Shown here: one piece after another, positions 34,648-45,409 of the stretch
Layout: the number at the start of each line of letters is the position of its first letter
Position numbering within the stretch: the first letter of the stretch is position 1
Assembly (NCBI RefSeq): GCF_020283565.1
Contig: NC_060061.1
Span: 19,071,362-19,135,361 of the forward strand
Source of the DNA: Trifolium pratense
Lineage: Eukaryota > Streptophyta > Magnoliopsida > Fabales > Fabaceae
Direction of reading: 5' to 3'
DNA length: 64,000 bases
Notes under the pieces: model-generated
What the model was told of the DNA's origin: nothing
Database searches by the model: none
Seen by the model: only the letters and a program-made list of their open reading frames with translations
Program-made: the position numbers and the translations under genes

Positions 34648-35700
34648 CATATTAGAATTTACCTAAATTAGAATTTACCTAAATGATACTAGTATAATAC
34701 GAGAGTAAAATAATGTTACACAAACAATAATAATATTTTATTTTTCAGTCAGATCACCTCACTCGTGTATGGTTATTTTGAAACTACTTATAGAACATGA
34801 AAGAGTGGTGATTTTTCATTGGATGTCCGTGTATATTTTAATTACACTGACTGCTTATCATTTTTAAACTTCTTTTTGTTTTCCAGATTTCTTTTTTGTC
34901 CTTAAATAAAAACTTCGGTATCAATTTACTAAATTTTTTTATACTTGGAAAAAAAATCGGTTTTTGTTTTTTGAATTTTTCCTGAATTCGCACTAAAAAA
35001 CTTCGAAAAAACTTCGGTTTATGCATTCTGAATTTTTTCAAGGATATAATAAGAATTTTGGGTATAAAAGAAACATAAGGAGCTAGAAGAGAAACGATCT
35101 TTCCATACAATTCATTGACTAATCTCTTTATAAATTTCTTTTTTCCACCGGTCTCAAACATTATTTTGAAAAGCCCACATGCTTTCTACACCTCCTTAAG
35201 TTCTTTTTATCATAACTTTATTTTTTTAATGATAGAATTTTTTAAATAATAAATTCAGGCAGTGGTGGCGGCAGAAACAGTTTTTTGATAGTCCCACGCC
35301 GTAGATAGAGGAGCTCCGGCGGTCGACAACCCCTTCCACCACTCTTTTTTGTTTTAATTTAATAATAAATATAATATATAAATTATTATTTTATTTTAAA
35401 ATTAAAAAAAAAGTTTTTGATTTAAAAAAATCTGTTTTTTATTTTTTATAAAAAAATCTGATTTTTCTTTTATAATAAAAATCAGTATTTTTCCTTCAAA
35501 AAATAAAATTTGTATTTTATTTTAAACATAAAATTTAGTTTTAAAAATTACTCATTTTTTAAATAATAAAAAAAAATTAAAAAGTCTCCATCTATGGCTT
35601 AAATACCCGCACCTATGCAACATAGAACAAAACTAGTTAACTTAATAATTTGGACTTTTTTTGCATGTGGCTTTGCTTTCCATAAGAAATTGACCCTAGG
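34648..35700. other. Intergenic DNA with third CGGTTT-type repeat copy
   Basis: About 34860-35110 contains CTTCGG..., AAACTTCGGTTTATGCATTC and GGGTATAAAAGAAACATAAGG, a diverged copy of the repeat at 18800-18960 and 275-405. The minus-strand ORF 34838-35161 is this repeat and not a gene. 35340-35590 is poly-A/T low complexity. Confidence 0.4.
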
Positions 35701-35739
35701 ATCGAGAAACTATGTCTATGTGTAATGTGTTTCATATCA

Positions 35740-36250
35740 AAGTAATGAAAAACTCATGATGAGTGAATAAGAAGAAATGAAAAATGAAAGAGTAAATTGA
35801 TTCTCATTGAATGAATGAAGAGAAGTTACAAGCTTATATACAAGTTCCTACAAACAGTTAAGAGTAACTAACTTGGTTACAACTAACATAACAAAAAGTT
35901 GCAACTAAAACTAACTGATACAGCTATTACTTAGCTTGCAAGTTACAGCTCAATCCTTTTGTATTTTTGCTTTAATACCCTCCCTATAAGTTGAACCATG
36001 AAAAATGTTGATCATGTTCAACTTAGATATGAAGTATTTGAATTTTGTAGAGACTAAATGCTTGGTTAGAAAATCTGCAACTTGTTCATTTGTAGAGATA
36101 GGTAGCAACTTCAATATGCCCTTCTGTATCTTTTCCCTTACTAAATAGTAAATAACAATCTATTTATAAGTGTTTGGTCCTTTCATGAAATACAGGATTG
36201 GAAGTTATATATATGTATGGCACTTTAACTATCACAATACAATACTGGTA
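35740..36250 (-). mobile_element. Remnant of a second Copia element (RNase H end plus 3' LTR)
   Basis: On the minus strand from about 36235 to 36000 the frame reads (with breaks) EKIQKGILKLLPISTNEQVAD followed by FLTKHLVSTKFKYF. This is the end of a Copia RNase H domain. It is followed by a purine-rich tract (AGGGAGGG, about 35981-35988) and an LTR-like stretch with TATATAAGCTTG near 35835-35845. The rest of the element is missing. The LTR limits were not resolved. Confidence 0.7.
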
Positions 36251-36537
36251 GCCTTGTGCATTTGACATTCTTTAAATCAAAACAAGCAGATAAAACAACC
36301 ATTGTAACTCACAGCTTGCTGATGACAACGCTCTATACTCATTCAAAGCAAATTGGAATATAATCAAACTCATTCAATCCTTCAAATTTCTTTTCCACGC
36401 AATTTAGAATGTATGCAATATAATGTAGTTTTACGGGCAAAGTATTATCCTTTTATCCTTATTTTTTCATTGTATTGTAGTATATGTTTTTTTTTTAAGC
36501 AAATAGGGTGGAGAAGGATTGCCAACACCGTAAAGTA
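36251..36537. other. Intergenic DNA, possible fragment of a 42.5-kb-type MITE
   Basis: 36355-36480 shares phrases such as ATTCAATCCTTCAA, CCACGCAATTTAGAATGTATG and a TTATCCTTATTTTT stretch with the interior of the PIF/Harbinger-like element at 42532-43428. It is probably a degraded relative. No gene is seen. Confidence 0.35.
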
Positions 36538-36814
36538 CTCCATCCGTCCCTAATTATAAACACCTTTTCAAAGATAAAATTTGTCCCTAAATATAAGTCC
36601 ATTTTCAATTCCCTAAACACATTTATTATTATTATTTTTCCAAACATAACTCTACTTTGCATTGAAACACGAAAAGTCAACTACAAATTCATATTTTTAC
36701 AAAAGACAATTTAGTAATTGTAATATAAAAAAAGTAGGCATTTATTACACTACCAATTTTTCTCAATATGCGTGAAAAACTTCAATGAGTGCTTATATTA
36801 AGGGACGGAGGGAG
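36538..36814. mobile_element. Stowaway-like MITE
   Basis: CTCCATCCGTCCCTAAT at the left pairs with GGGACGGAGGGAG at the right. TA precedes the left end; the right flank reads TG, so the TA duplication has decayed on that side. Inside, TATAAACACC/AAATATAAGTCC-type phrases are repeated. It is about 277 bp and non-coding. Confidence 0.7.
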
Positions 36815-37036
36815 TGGATTATAAGAAAAAGAAAAATTACAATAAGTGAGGGGACATAAAATCTACATTGAGGAAGAGCAAAATACAAACAACCCAAAGA
36901 GGTTAAACAAAACATCCTTAAAGAGTATTGGTTTTATAGTTACTTTACGGCTGAATTCTAGATTGTCACAGACCCTTTTTCTAGGAACCAGAAGATTAAA
37001 AAAAAAGTTTAAAGAAAACATCGTTAAAGGGTATAA
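36815..37036. other. Target-site flank of the Copia element
   Basis: No gene is seen. The last five bases (37032-37036, TATAA) are the target duplication of the Copia element and recur at 41721-41725. Confidence 0.5.
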
Positions 37037-37291
37037 TGTTAGGATGCTCAATTGTGTTAGTTGTTTAGTCCAATTATGTGTATAAATGTTGTTTAGTTGG
37101 TTGCTTGGGCCTTAAGAAAAGCTGGCCTGCAGCTTGGCCTGCAGCTTGCCTGCGCGCGCGTGCCTTGGCTTGAGCCTGCTGGCCTGCGTGCCTTGCCTTA
37201 AGCCTAAGCTTGTTTGTGTTTGAGACTTTGCCTATATAAAGACTTGTATTGTTGTGAGAGATTTAATGAGAAGTACAGTTTTACTTCAACA
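37037..37291 (+). repeat. Copia 5' LTR
   Basis: Has TATA box CTATATAAAG at about 37232 and a GC-rich internal block (repeats of GGCCTGC / GCGCGCG around 37120-37195). It differs from the 3' LTR at five positions. Confidence 0.95.
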
Positions 37292-37293
37292 AT

Positions 37294-37302
37294 TGGTATC
37301 AG
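37294..37302 (+). promoter_or_regulatory. Copia primer-binding site
   Basis: TGGTATCAG lies three bases after the 5' LTR and matches the 3' end complement of initiator tRNA-Met, the usual Copia primer. Confidence 0.85.
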
Positions 37303-37430
37303 TATACCTTTTGGAAACGATCCAAACCCTTTCTTTGTCTAATAACCGAAGTTAGTTACACAAAGAACCAAAGTTAGTTACAACCAATTTTTCCATAATC
37401 TGTTTCAAGAAAGCTCTGATTCAAGCTTCC

Positions 37431-40400
37431 ATGGCTGAATCAAGCAACTATATGCAACCTTCTATACCAAGATTCGATGGCTTCTATGATCATTGGGCCA
37501 TGCTTATGGAAAATTTGCTGCGTTCTAAAGAGTATTGGGATTTGATCGAGAATGGTGTGATTGTAGCACCTGCAAATGCAACGCAGGAGCAATTGAAGTC
37601 AGCTGAAGAAAGCAGATTGAAAGATCTGAAAGCAAAGAACTATCTTTTTCAAGCAATTGATCGAACAATTCTTGAAACCATTCTTTCTAGAGATACAGCT
37701 AAAGAAATTTGGGATTCTATACGATTGAAGTATCAAGTATCAACCAAAGTGAAACGAGCACAGTTGCAGGCTCTGAGGAAAGAATATGAATCTTTGAATA
37801 TGAAGATTGGAGAGTCAATTGATGATTACTTCTCACGCACTCTCACCATTGTGAACAAGATGAAGATGCACGGTGAAGCTATGACTCAAGGTACATTAGT
37901 TGAAAAGATCTTACGTTCTTTAACTTCAAGATTCAACTATGTAGCTTGCTCAATTGAAAAATCGAACGATGTCACTACCTGGACTGTGGATCAATTGCAA
38001 AGCAGCTTACTAGTTCATGAACACGGAATGAAAGGTCAGAAAGATGAAGAACAAGTCTTGAAAATGAGCAACAATGGTGGCAGAGGCAGAGGGCGTGGAG
38101 GAAGATATGGTGGTAGAGGGAGAGGACGTGGCAGAGGTAGATTCAATAAAGAAAATGTTGAATGCTACAAATGTCACAAGCTAGGCCATTTTCAATCTGA
38201 ATGTCCAAATTGGGAAGAAGATAATGCGAATTATGCTGAGTTTGAGTTTGATGAGGGTGGAGAAATCTTGCTCATGGCTCAAGGAACTAAAGAAATTCAA
38301 AGCAGCAATGATAGTAAGTATGAAATTTGGTTTCTAGATTCAGGATGCAGTAATCATATGGTAGGAAATAAAGATTGGTTATTTGACTATGATGATAGTT
38401 TCAAAGATTCAGTTAAATTGGGTGATTATTCCAAAATGGCTGTAGTTGGAAAAGGGAATTTGAAATTATACATTGCAGGGTATGTTCAAATTCTCACCAA
38501 TGTATACTATCTCCCTGGTTTGAAGAACAATTTGCTGAGTATAGGCCAACTACAGCAGAAAAATCTTACAATAGTGTTCAAGAATGATACTTGTAAAGTG
38601 TACCATGAAGAAAAGGGATTGATTGTGTTCACTCACATGTCAATGAATAGAATGTACATAATCAAAGCAACAGTGTTGATTCCACATTGTTACAAAGCAG
38701 CTCAAAGTAATGATGCTCAGCTCTGGCATCAAAGATATGGACACTTAAGCTTCAAAGGGATCAACATCTTGGCTCAGAAGAAGATGGTACAAGGCCTACC
38801 ATATGTGAAGGAACCTGAACAAAAGTGTGACAGTTGCATGAAAGGAAAGCAATAGAGAGATTCCATGCCAAAGAAAAGTCTCTGGAGAGCTAGTGAGAAA
38901 TTGCAGCTTGTACACTCAGATATTTGTGGCCCTATCAATCCTGAATCTAATGGCAAGAAGAGATACTTCATCACCTTTATTGATGATCTGAGCAGAAAGA
39001 CATGGACTTATTTCTTGAGTGAAAAGTCTGAAGCATTCACTGCCTTTCAGAAATTCAAGGCTATGGTAGAAAATTAGACTACACTCAAGATACAATGCTT
39101 GAGAACTGACAGAGGTGGTGAATATACATCTACTGCATTTAATGAATACTGTGATGTTCAAGGGATCAAAAGACAACTTACAGCTGCTTACACACCCCAA
39201 CATAATGGAGTTTCTAAGAGGAAGAATAGGACAATTATGAATATGGTGAGAAGCATGTTGAAAGATAAGAATGTACTAAAGAATTTTTGGCCTGAAGCAG
39301 TCAACTGGTCAGTACATATACTCAATAGATGCCCTACTTTTGCAGTAAAAGATGTCACACCAGAGGAGGCATAGAGTGGAATCAAACCATCAGTAAGCCA
39401 TTTCAAAGTTTTTGGTTCCATTGCTTATGTTCATGTACCTGATAATCTAAGAAAGAAGCTTGATGACAAGAGCATTGTCTGCATTCACTTGGGAATAAGT
39501 GATGAATCCAAGGCCTATAAGCTGTATGATCCCATGTAAAGAAAGATAGTGGTGAGCAAAGATGTGAAATTTGATGAGACAAAACAGTGGAATTGGGAAA
39601 TTAAAGAAATTGAAGCAGTCAAGGGTAGAGAAGTGATCCCTGACACAGATGCTTGCTCAACAAGCAAACACAGTGAAGAAGCAAATGAGGGTTATGATGA
39701 TCACAATGAGCTTATGAATGGGAATGAAGCACATAATGATGATGTGGCTGATCAAATAGTTCTAGATTCAGAAGATAGTGATGAAGAAGATAACCCTCCA
39801 TTGGACAAAAGAATTTCAAAAAGACCAGGATACCTTGATGATTTTGTTACAGATGAAGCTGAGATGCACAATCTTGCTATCTTCACACCCAGCACTGATC
39901 CCATCACTTATGAAGAGGCATGTAAACATGATACTTGGAGAAAGGCCATGGATGCTGAAATTGCAGCTATTGAAAGCAACAATACTTGGGAACTGACTGC
40001 ATTACCAACTGGTACAAAAAAGATTGGAGTGAAATGGATATACAAAACCAAGTACAATGAACAAGGCAAAATTGAAAAGTATAAGGCAAGATTAGTTGCA
40101 AAGGGTTACTCTCAGCAACAAGGCATAGACTACAATGAAGTGTTTGCACCTGTTGCAAGGTGGGACACTATCAGAACTATTCTTGCTAAAGCTGCTTTGA
40201 AAAACTGGTATGTGTTTCAGCTTGATGTGAAAAGTGATTTTCTACATGGAGAACTCAATGAGGAAGTGTATGTAGACCAGCCTCTAGGGTATCAAAAGGA
40301 AAATAAGCAATTGGTGTACAGATTGAAAAAGTCATTGTATGGTTTGAAACAGGCATAAGAGCTTGGTACATCAAGATAGAAGCTTATTTTAATCATGAAG

Positions 40401-41434
40401 GATTTGAAAAATGTCCTCATGAGCACACCCTATTTGTCAAAAGTGAAACAGATGGGAGAATCATAATAGTGAGTCTCTATGTTGATGACTTGATTTTCAC
40501 AGGCAATGATGAAAAGTTGTTTGCTGATTTCAAGAGTTCCATGGAAAGAAACTTTGCAATGACTGATTTAGGTAAGATGAGATACTTCCTTGGTGTGGAA
40601 GTAAAGCAAGATGGTAATGGAATATTTTTGTATCAACAAAAATATGCAGTTGAAATCTTGCAGAGATTTGGAATGTATGATTGTAACAGTGTAAGCAACC
40701 CTATAGTACCTGGAAGTAAACTGCAGAAAGATGAAACAGGACAAGCCAGCAATGCAACACTCTATAAGCAAATGGTGGGTTGTTTGATGTACTTGCTTGC
40801 CACCAGACCTGATCTTGATTTTTCTGTATGCTTAGTGGCAAGATGTATGGAAAGGCCAACTGAAATTCATATGGCTGCTGTGAAAAGAATACTTAGATAC
40901 TTGAAGGGAACAACTAGCTATGGTCTATGGTATGAAAGAGGCAAAGGAGATGAGTTAGTTGGATGGTCTGATTCTGATTATGCTGGTGACATTGATGACA
41001 GAAGAAGCACATCTGGCTATGTGTTTAGTATTGGTACTAAGGCAATTTCATGGTCATCTAAGAAGCAACCAATTGTGACATTGTCTACCACTGAAGCTGA
41101 GTTTATTGCTGCAGCTAGTAGTGCTTGTCAGGGAATTTGGCTGTCCAGAATTTTGACTGTTATTGATGCAAGAGAGAAAAGTTGCATTACCATATATTGT
41201 GACAATAGCTCATCAATCAAGCTATCTAAGAACCCTGTGATGCATGGAAGAAGCAAGCACATAGATATAATGTTCCATTTCTTGAGGGATCTGACTAAGG
41301 AAGGTATAATTCAGCTAGTTCACTGCTCATCCTTTGAGCAAGTTGCAGACATAATGACCAAGCCATTGAGTTTTGAAAGCTTCAGCAGGAACAGAGATAA
41401 GCTGGGATTGTGCACATTGGAGTTGATAAATTGA
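37431..41434 (+). pseudogene. Copia gag-pol polyprotein, broken by stops and a frameshift
   Basis: Gag begins at 37431. It includes a UBN2-type region, a Gly/Arg-rich stretch and the zinc knuckle CYKCHKLGHFQSEC. The protease motif LDSGCSNHM follows near 38335, then the GAG-pre-integrase LWHQRYGHLS near 38720. The integrase core runs through about 38880-39400, reverse transcriptase (AFAPVARWDTIR-like region, YVDDLIF) through 39900-40560, and RNase H (SDSDYAGD, STTEAEF) through 40960-41200. Breaks are seen as in-frame stops at 38853, 39075, 39372 and 39537, and a one-base frameshift near 40356. All four stops could be explained by C-to-T or G-to-A changes, as in decay of methylated copies (inference). 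The protein cannot be made whole from this copy. Confidence 0.93.
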
Positions 41435-41454
41435 TTGTAAATGATGTTCAATTT

Positions 41455-41465
41455 AGGGGAGCAAA
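41455..41465 (+). promoter_or_regulatory. Copia polypurine tract
   Basis: AGGGGAGCAAA directly precedes the 3' LTR and would prime plus-strand synthesis. Confidence 0.75.
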
Positions 41466-41720
41466 TGTTAGGATGCTCAATTGTGTTAGTTGTTTAGTCC
41501 AATTATGTGTATAAATGTTGTTTAGTTGGTTGCTTGGGCCTTAAGAAAAGCTAGCCTGCAGCTTGGCCTGCAGCTTGCCTGCGCGCGCGTGCCTTGGCTT
41601 GAGCCCGCTGGCCTGCGTGCCTTGCCTTAAGCCTAAGCTTGTTTGTGTTTGAGACATTGCCTATATAAAGGCTTGTATTGTTGTGAGAGATTTAATGAGA
41701 AGTACAGTTTTGCTTCAACA
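41466..41720 (+). repeat. Copia 3' LTR
   Basis: 255 bp, same ends as the 5' LTR. Followed by TATAA, the target duplication. Confidence 0.95.
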
Positions 41721-41725
41721 TATAA

Positions 41726-42531
41726 AACCAAAAATATCTCAATCTGAAGCTATTACACTCTCTACACAATACAATATGTGCACAATCCAACAAACCCACA
41801 TGCGAACGTGCAACCAAATTGTAAAAAAAAAATGTGTACATGATGATGAACATCAAACCTTGATTTTTAAATCAACAAATGGACCGACTATCAACACGGT
41901 AATGAGTTGCTATAATGAACAATAACAAATTCACATCCATTATTTGCCAAGCGTCTTAGTTCAAAATTCATTGAATTGTATATCATATATCTCTAAATTA
42001 CACTTAAATAGTTAAATAAATCAATTTCTTGTTAAATTTTATTTCTTGTGTACAATTTTTTGTCATTTTTTAAAATTTTATTTATTCTTTTGACAAATGG
42101 TTTGACTAAAAAATAATTGCATCTTGTAATAAGCCAACGACACCTCTTTTGTCTTGGAGACTCAACAAATCGATATGCATATGCATGGTCATGGTCATGA
42201 TGCATCATACTTAATTTTTGTTTTTACCTTTTATCCGAGAGGGAAGTTAGGTATCCAAAGGCCAAAGCTATTTGTGGGAGGGGATCACAGGTTGGTATCC
42301 AAAGTTATTTGCTGCATCCATATTTATAATTTTGTTAGTAAAAGAGGTGGATGGCAGCAGTTGAAGGGCAACTCACTAGGTCGTTTTGGCGTACGTGGCT
42401 GTTGGATAGCATTAACAATCAACCCCACCCATGTGCTTCTTCTTTGATTTATTGAAATGAAATTGATTAATTAATATTACAATAAGTGTGAAATTGATTA
42501 ATTAATAGAAGAATGTTAACTTGTGCTCTTA
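41726..42531. other. Intergenic DNA
   Basis: No gene is recognised; the ORFs at 41683-41925 and 42154-42447 lack domains. At 42455-42510 the phrase GTGAAATTGATTAATTAATA is nearly repeated in tandem. Confidence 0.3.
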
Positions 42532-43428
42532 GGCTATGTTTGGATTGATGGAATGTGATGGAGTGGAATGGAATGAAGTGGTAAGTAATTAGATTCCATT
42601 GTTTGGATTTGTAAAAAATGAATGGAGTGGAATGGAACACAATGGAACTCATTCCATCCAATCCTTCAAGTTTTCATTCCCCCCAATTTGGGGTGTATGG
42701 AATGGAGCTTCACAATTAAAATATTACTATTTTATCCCTATTTATATTTTATGTTTTCTATTCTAATAAATTTGTTCCTTCACTTTTTTTTCTTCCTCTG
42801 CTCGGTGTATCTCTTTTCTTATGCATCTTCTTTTTTCTTGCCTGTGTACGTGATAGTTTTCGTTATATTTTCATTCGTGTTTTTGGCTGGATCTGTGTAT
42901 TTTCCAAGGTTTCAAATAGATATATAAAAGAAGGTTTGTTTCTTATATTGTAGTTTCCTTGTCTGTAGTGCGTGTTTGTTAGCCTTTGTATATGGACCCC
43001 TAATGCAAATGTAGGACTAGTAATCAAAAGAAATGTTTCTTCATCACATCTATTATTACCATTAATAGAATTTGTGTTTCAATTGGAGTATTTTTTTTTG
43101 TCACAGTTCTTGCTAGTACAATACTTTTCCCACTCACATATTTAAATTTTTATTTTATTTTTGAAGGAGATAGTTTCTAGTAACAATAGATATACAGATA
43201 TATTTAAATAATAATATTTTTAAATGAGGGTATAGTTGGTATAAAAAAGTTATAACTTGTTTCATTCCGTCTAATTTCCAAACAATGGAATGGAAACATT
43301 ATTCCACTCCGTCATAGAATATCCAAACAGTGGAATTACATTTTTGTTCCATTCCGCTCCGTTCCACTCCATTCCATTATATTTCATTCCGCTCCATTCC
43401 ATTTCATACCATCAATCCAAACATAGCC
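42532..43428. mobile_element. PIF/Harbinger-like MITE
   Basis: GGCTATGTTTGGATTGATGG at the left and CCATCAATCCAAACATAGCC at the right are exact inverse complements. TTA flanks both sides (42529-42531 and 43429-43431). The subterminal regions repeat GGAATGGA/TCCATTCC many times in inverted orientation. It is 897 bp. The 42622-42927 ORF inside is T-rich and not convincing as a protein. Confidence 0.88.
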
Positions 43429-43580
43429 TTAAGGGCACATGTTAAGAAGATAAATGTAGAAAAAAATTATTGAACTTGTGGTGTATTTAATTATCTAAAC
43501 ATTAAATTTTTTGTATCATTAAATGCTATATTTCTATTTTTAGGTAGCTTAACATGTGTCCTTAGGGCACAAGTTAACAT
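43429..43580. mobile_element. Short MITE abutting the PIF element
   Basis: TTAAGGGCACATGTTAAG at 43429 faces CTTAACATGTGTCCTTAGGG at about 43550-43568, an inverted pair around about 100 bp. The phrase GTTAACTTGTGCTCTTA left of the PIF element (42515-42531) matches GGGCACAAGTTAAC at about 43565-43578 in inverse. The PIF element may therefore have landed inside an older copy of this family. Confidence 0.5.
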
Positions 43581-43965
43581 GTTTGTTTTTCAACGTAAGA
43601 CTTTCTATCTTATGATATCAAAAAAAAAAAAAAAAAATTCTATTTTAAGTTCCTTAATATGACTCATTTGAAATAATGAGGAATAAATCGATCCTTAATT
43701 TTACATGCATTTTCATTTTAGTTCATCGAGTCTATGATTCCCGCATGCACAATCGTGGATGTTCTTCATGACGTTCTATGCTTCTTCCTCTTCCATTCCC
43801 AATAATAAAGATCGGGAAAAGTCTACATTTTTCATGCGAGTTATTAAAGTGATCATGTTTGTTAAACATGTGGAAAGAGATCTACAAACAACTCGAATAA
43901 ACTATAAAGTAAACTATCTTAGTGATAAATCAAAGATTCATTTCCATTATTGCAACTATAGAGTG
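43581..43965. other. Intergenic DNA
   Basis: Poly-A run at 43621-43638, then AT-rich DNA. The ORF 43759-43971 is unrecognised and unlikely to be a gene. Confidence 0.3.
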
Positions 43966-44900
43966 AACTAGATAATCGTGAAACCCAAGAACTTGCCTCG
44001 TTGAACTCTGAAGGTTCACCTTTTCTATGTTTAACCTCATGTTATATCTCTCTTGACCTGATCAAATATTATTTTTAGGTCTTCATTTTGCACCTCTGAT
44101 CTTGATGACCATGTCATCCATGTAGATCTCAATGTTGTCTGTGATTTGCTTCGCGGAGACTTTGTCCACGAGTCTTTGATATGTAGCCCCGACAATATTC
44201 TTTAAGCCAAATTGCATGACATGATAATAAATGTTGGGGTCATATCCTTCATCAAGGTAATCTTTGATGCATTTGCGGGGTTCATAAGGATCTAATTGTA
44301 TCCCGAATAAGCATCCAAAAATTTGAGGGTATTGCAACTTGATCTGCCATATACTAACATGTCTGTGTAATTAGGTAGTAGATATGTATGTTTGGGATAA
44401 GCTTTGTTCAGGTCAATGTAGTTTGTAAACATCCCCCACTTGCCATTGCTCTTTTTCACCATTATTCACCATTATAGCGTTGGTAGCCAAGTTGAGTAAG
44501 TTATTTCTTTGGCGAAACCTACATTTTGTTAACTTTTAGGTCTCCTCTTAAAACGATATTCTCTTTTCTCCAGCTAGTTTCCTTTTTTTATGTACTATGA
44601 GTCAGGTAATGTGATCAATAATTAGTCTATGAGAAACTACCTTTAGTAGATGCTAGAAATGTCTATTGAGATTCATGCAAATAGGCTTGAACTGCTTCAC
44701 AATGTCTAGACTAAACTAATGTGGATTAATTCTCATTTGGCAATTGTGTGTCGATATTCGTTGTTCTTCTTGGACCTACAAACTCCATCCCCTTTAATTT
44801 CTCTAAACTTTGTGGCTTGTGTTCGATATATTCCGTACAACTCTTTGTAGTTGCATTCTTCAACATAAGCTTTGGCTTAGATGTGCTTATCTTCACGGTC
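43966..44900 (-). pseudogene. Ty3/Gypsy pol remnant
   Basis: On the minus strand the frame at 44337-44083 contains MQFGLKNIVGATYQRLVDK and YMDDMVIK, the reverse-transcriptase region around the catalytic YxDD. Upstream (about 44480-44395) are NGKW and YIDLNKAYPKHTY. Downstream near 44010 is YNMRLNIEK. 44780-44890 adds a decayed spacer region of the same polyprotein. Stops and frameshifts separate the pieces. No LTR was found. Confidence 0.8.
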
Positions 44901-45409
44901 AAGTGAGGTGTTGGTACAATAGCTTCACATTCTCGACATTTTTATTTTTTGACAAGAGACATTCTCGATATTTAAAATGTGAGTATCACTAAACTATTAA
45001 AAAAAAACAACAAAGTACTAGTAATAGTATTTCATAGTATACTATAAATATAACACCACCATCATCATAGTGTAAAATTACAAATTAGCTGCGGGCTACC
45101 ATTTGTTTAGCCACTTTCAGCACACTTCAAGTTAATTAAACTCTCTAATCTAACACTAGTAGAGTAGTACAAATTCAAAGTACAACCTCACACTATAACA
45201 CAATAGTATCATATCATATCAATAACAACAAAGAAAGACAAATCAACACCTAGTCACAATTAACTTGTCATTCTCACAAAGCATCCATCCAGTTAAAAAA
45301 CACCAACTAAAAACAGTAAAAATAAAAATTGAGCTTTCTCAATATTAAAAAAAAAAAAAAAAGTAAAATATTAGCATGATGATGATGATGATGGCATGAA
45401 ACATTACTA
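44901..45409. other. 3' flank of the expansin gene
   Basis: AT-rich. A run of CAT/ATG trinucleotides lies at 45374-45395 on the plus strand, just after the stop on the minus strand. No other gene is seen. Confidence 0.35.

Larger units (their letters stand above)
37037..41720 (+). mobile_element. Full-length Ty1/Copia LTR retrotransposon
   Basis: A complete element of 4,684 bp. It has 255-bp LTRs starting TGTTAGG and ending TTCAACA, a perfect 5-bp target duplication TATAA, a primer-binding site complementary to initiator tRNA-Met (TGGTATCAG at 37294) and a polypurine tract at about 41455-41465. The coding order is gag, protease, integrase, reverse transcriptase, RNase H, which is the Copia order. 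The two LTRs differ at five of 255 positions (2%), so insertion is recent on a scale of about a million years if usual plant substitution rates apply. The coding region already has several stops and a frameshift, so the copy is not autonomous. Confidence 0.97.
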
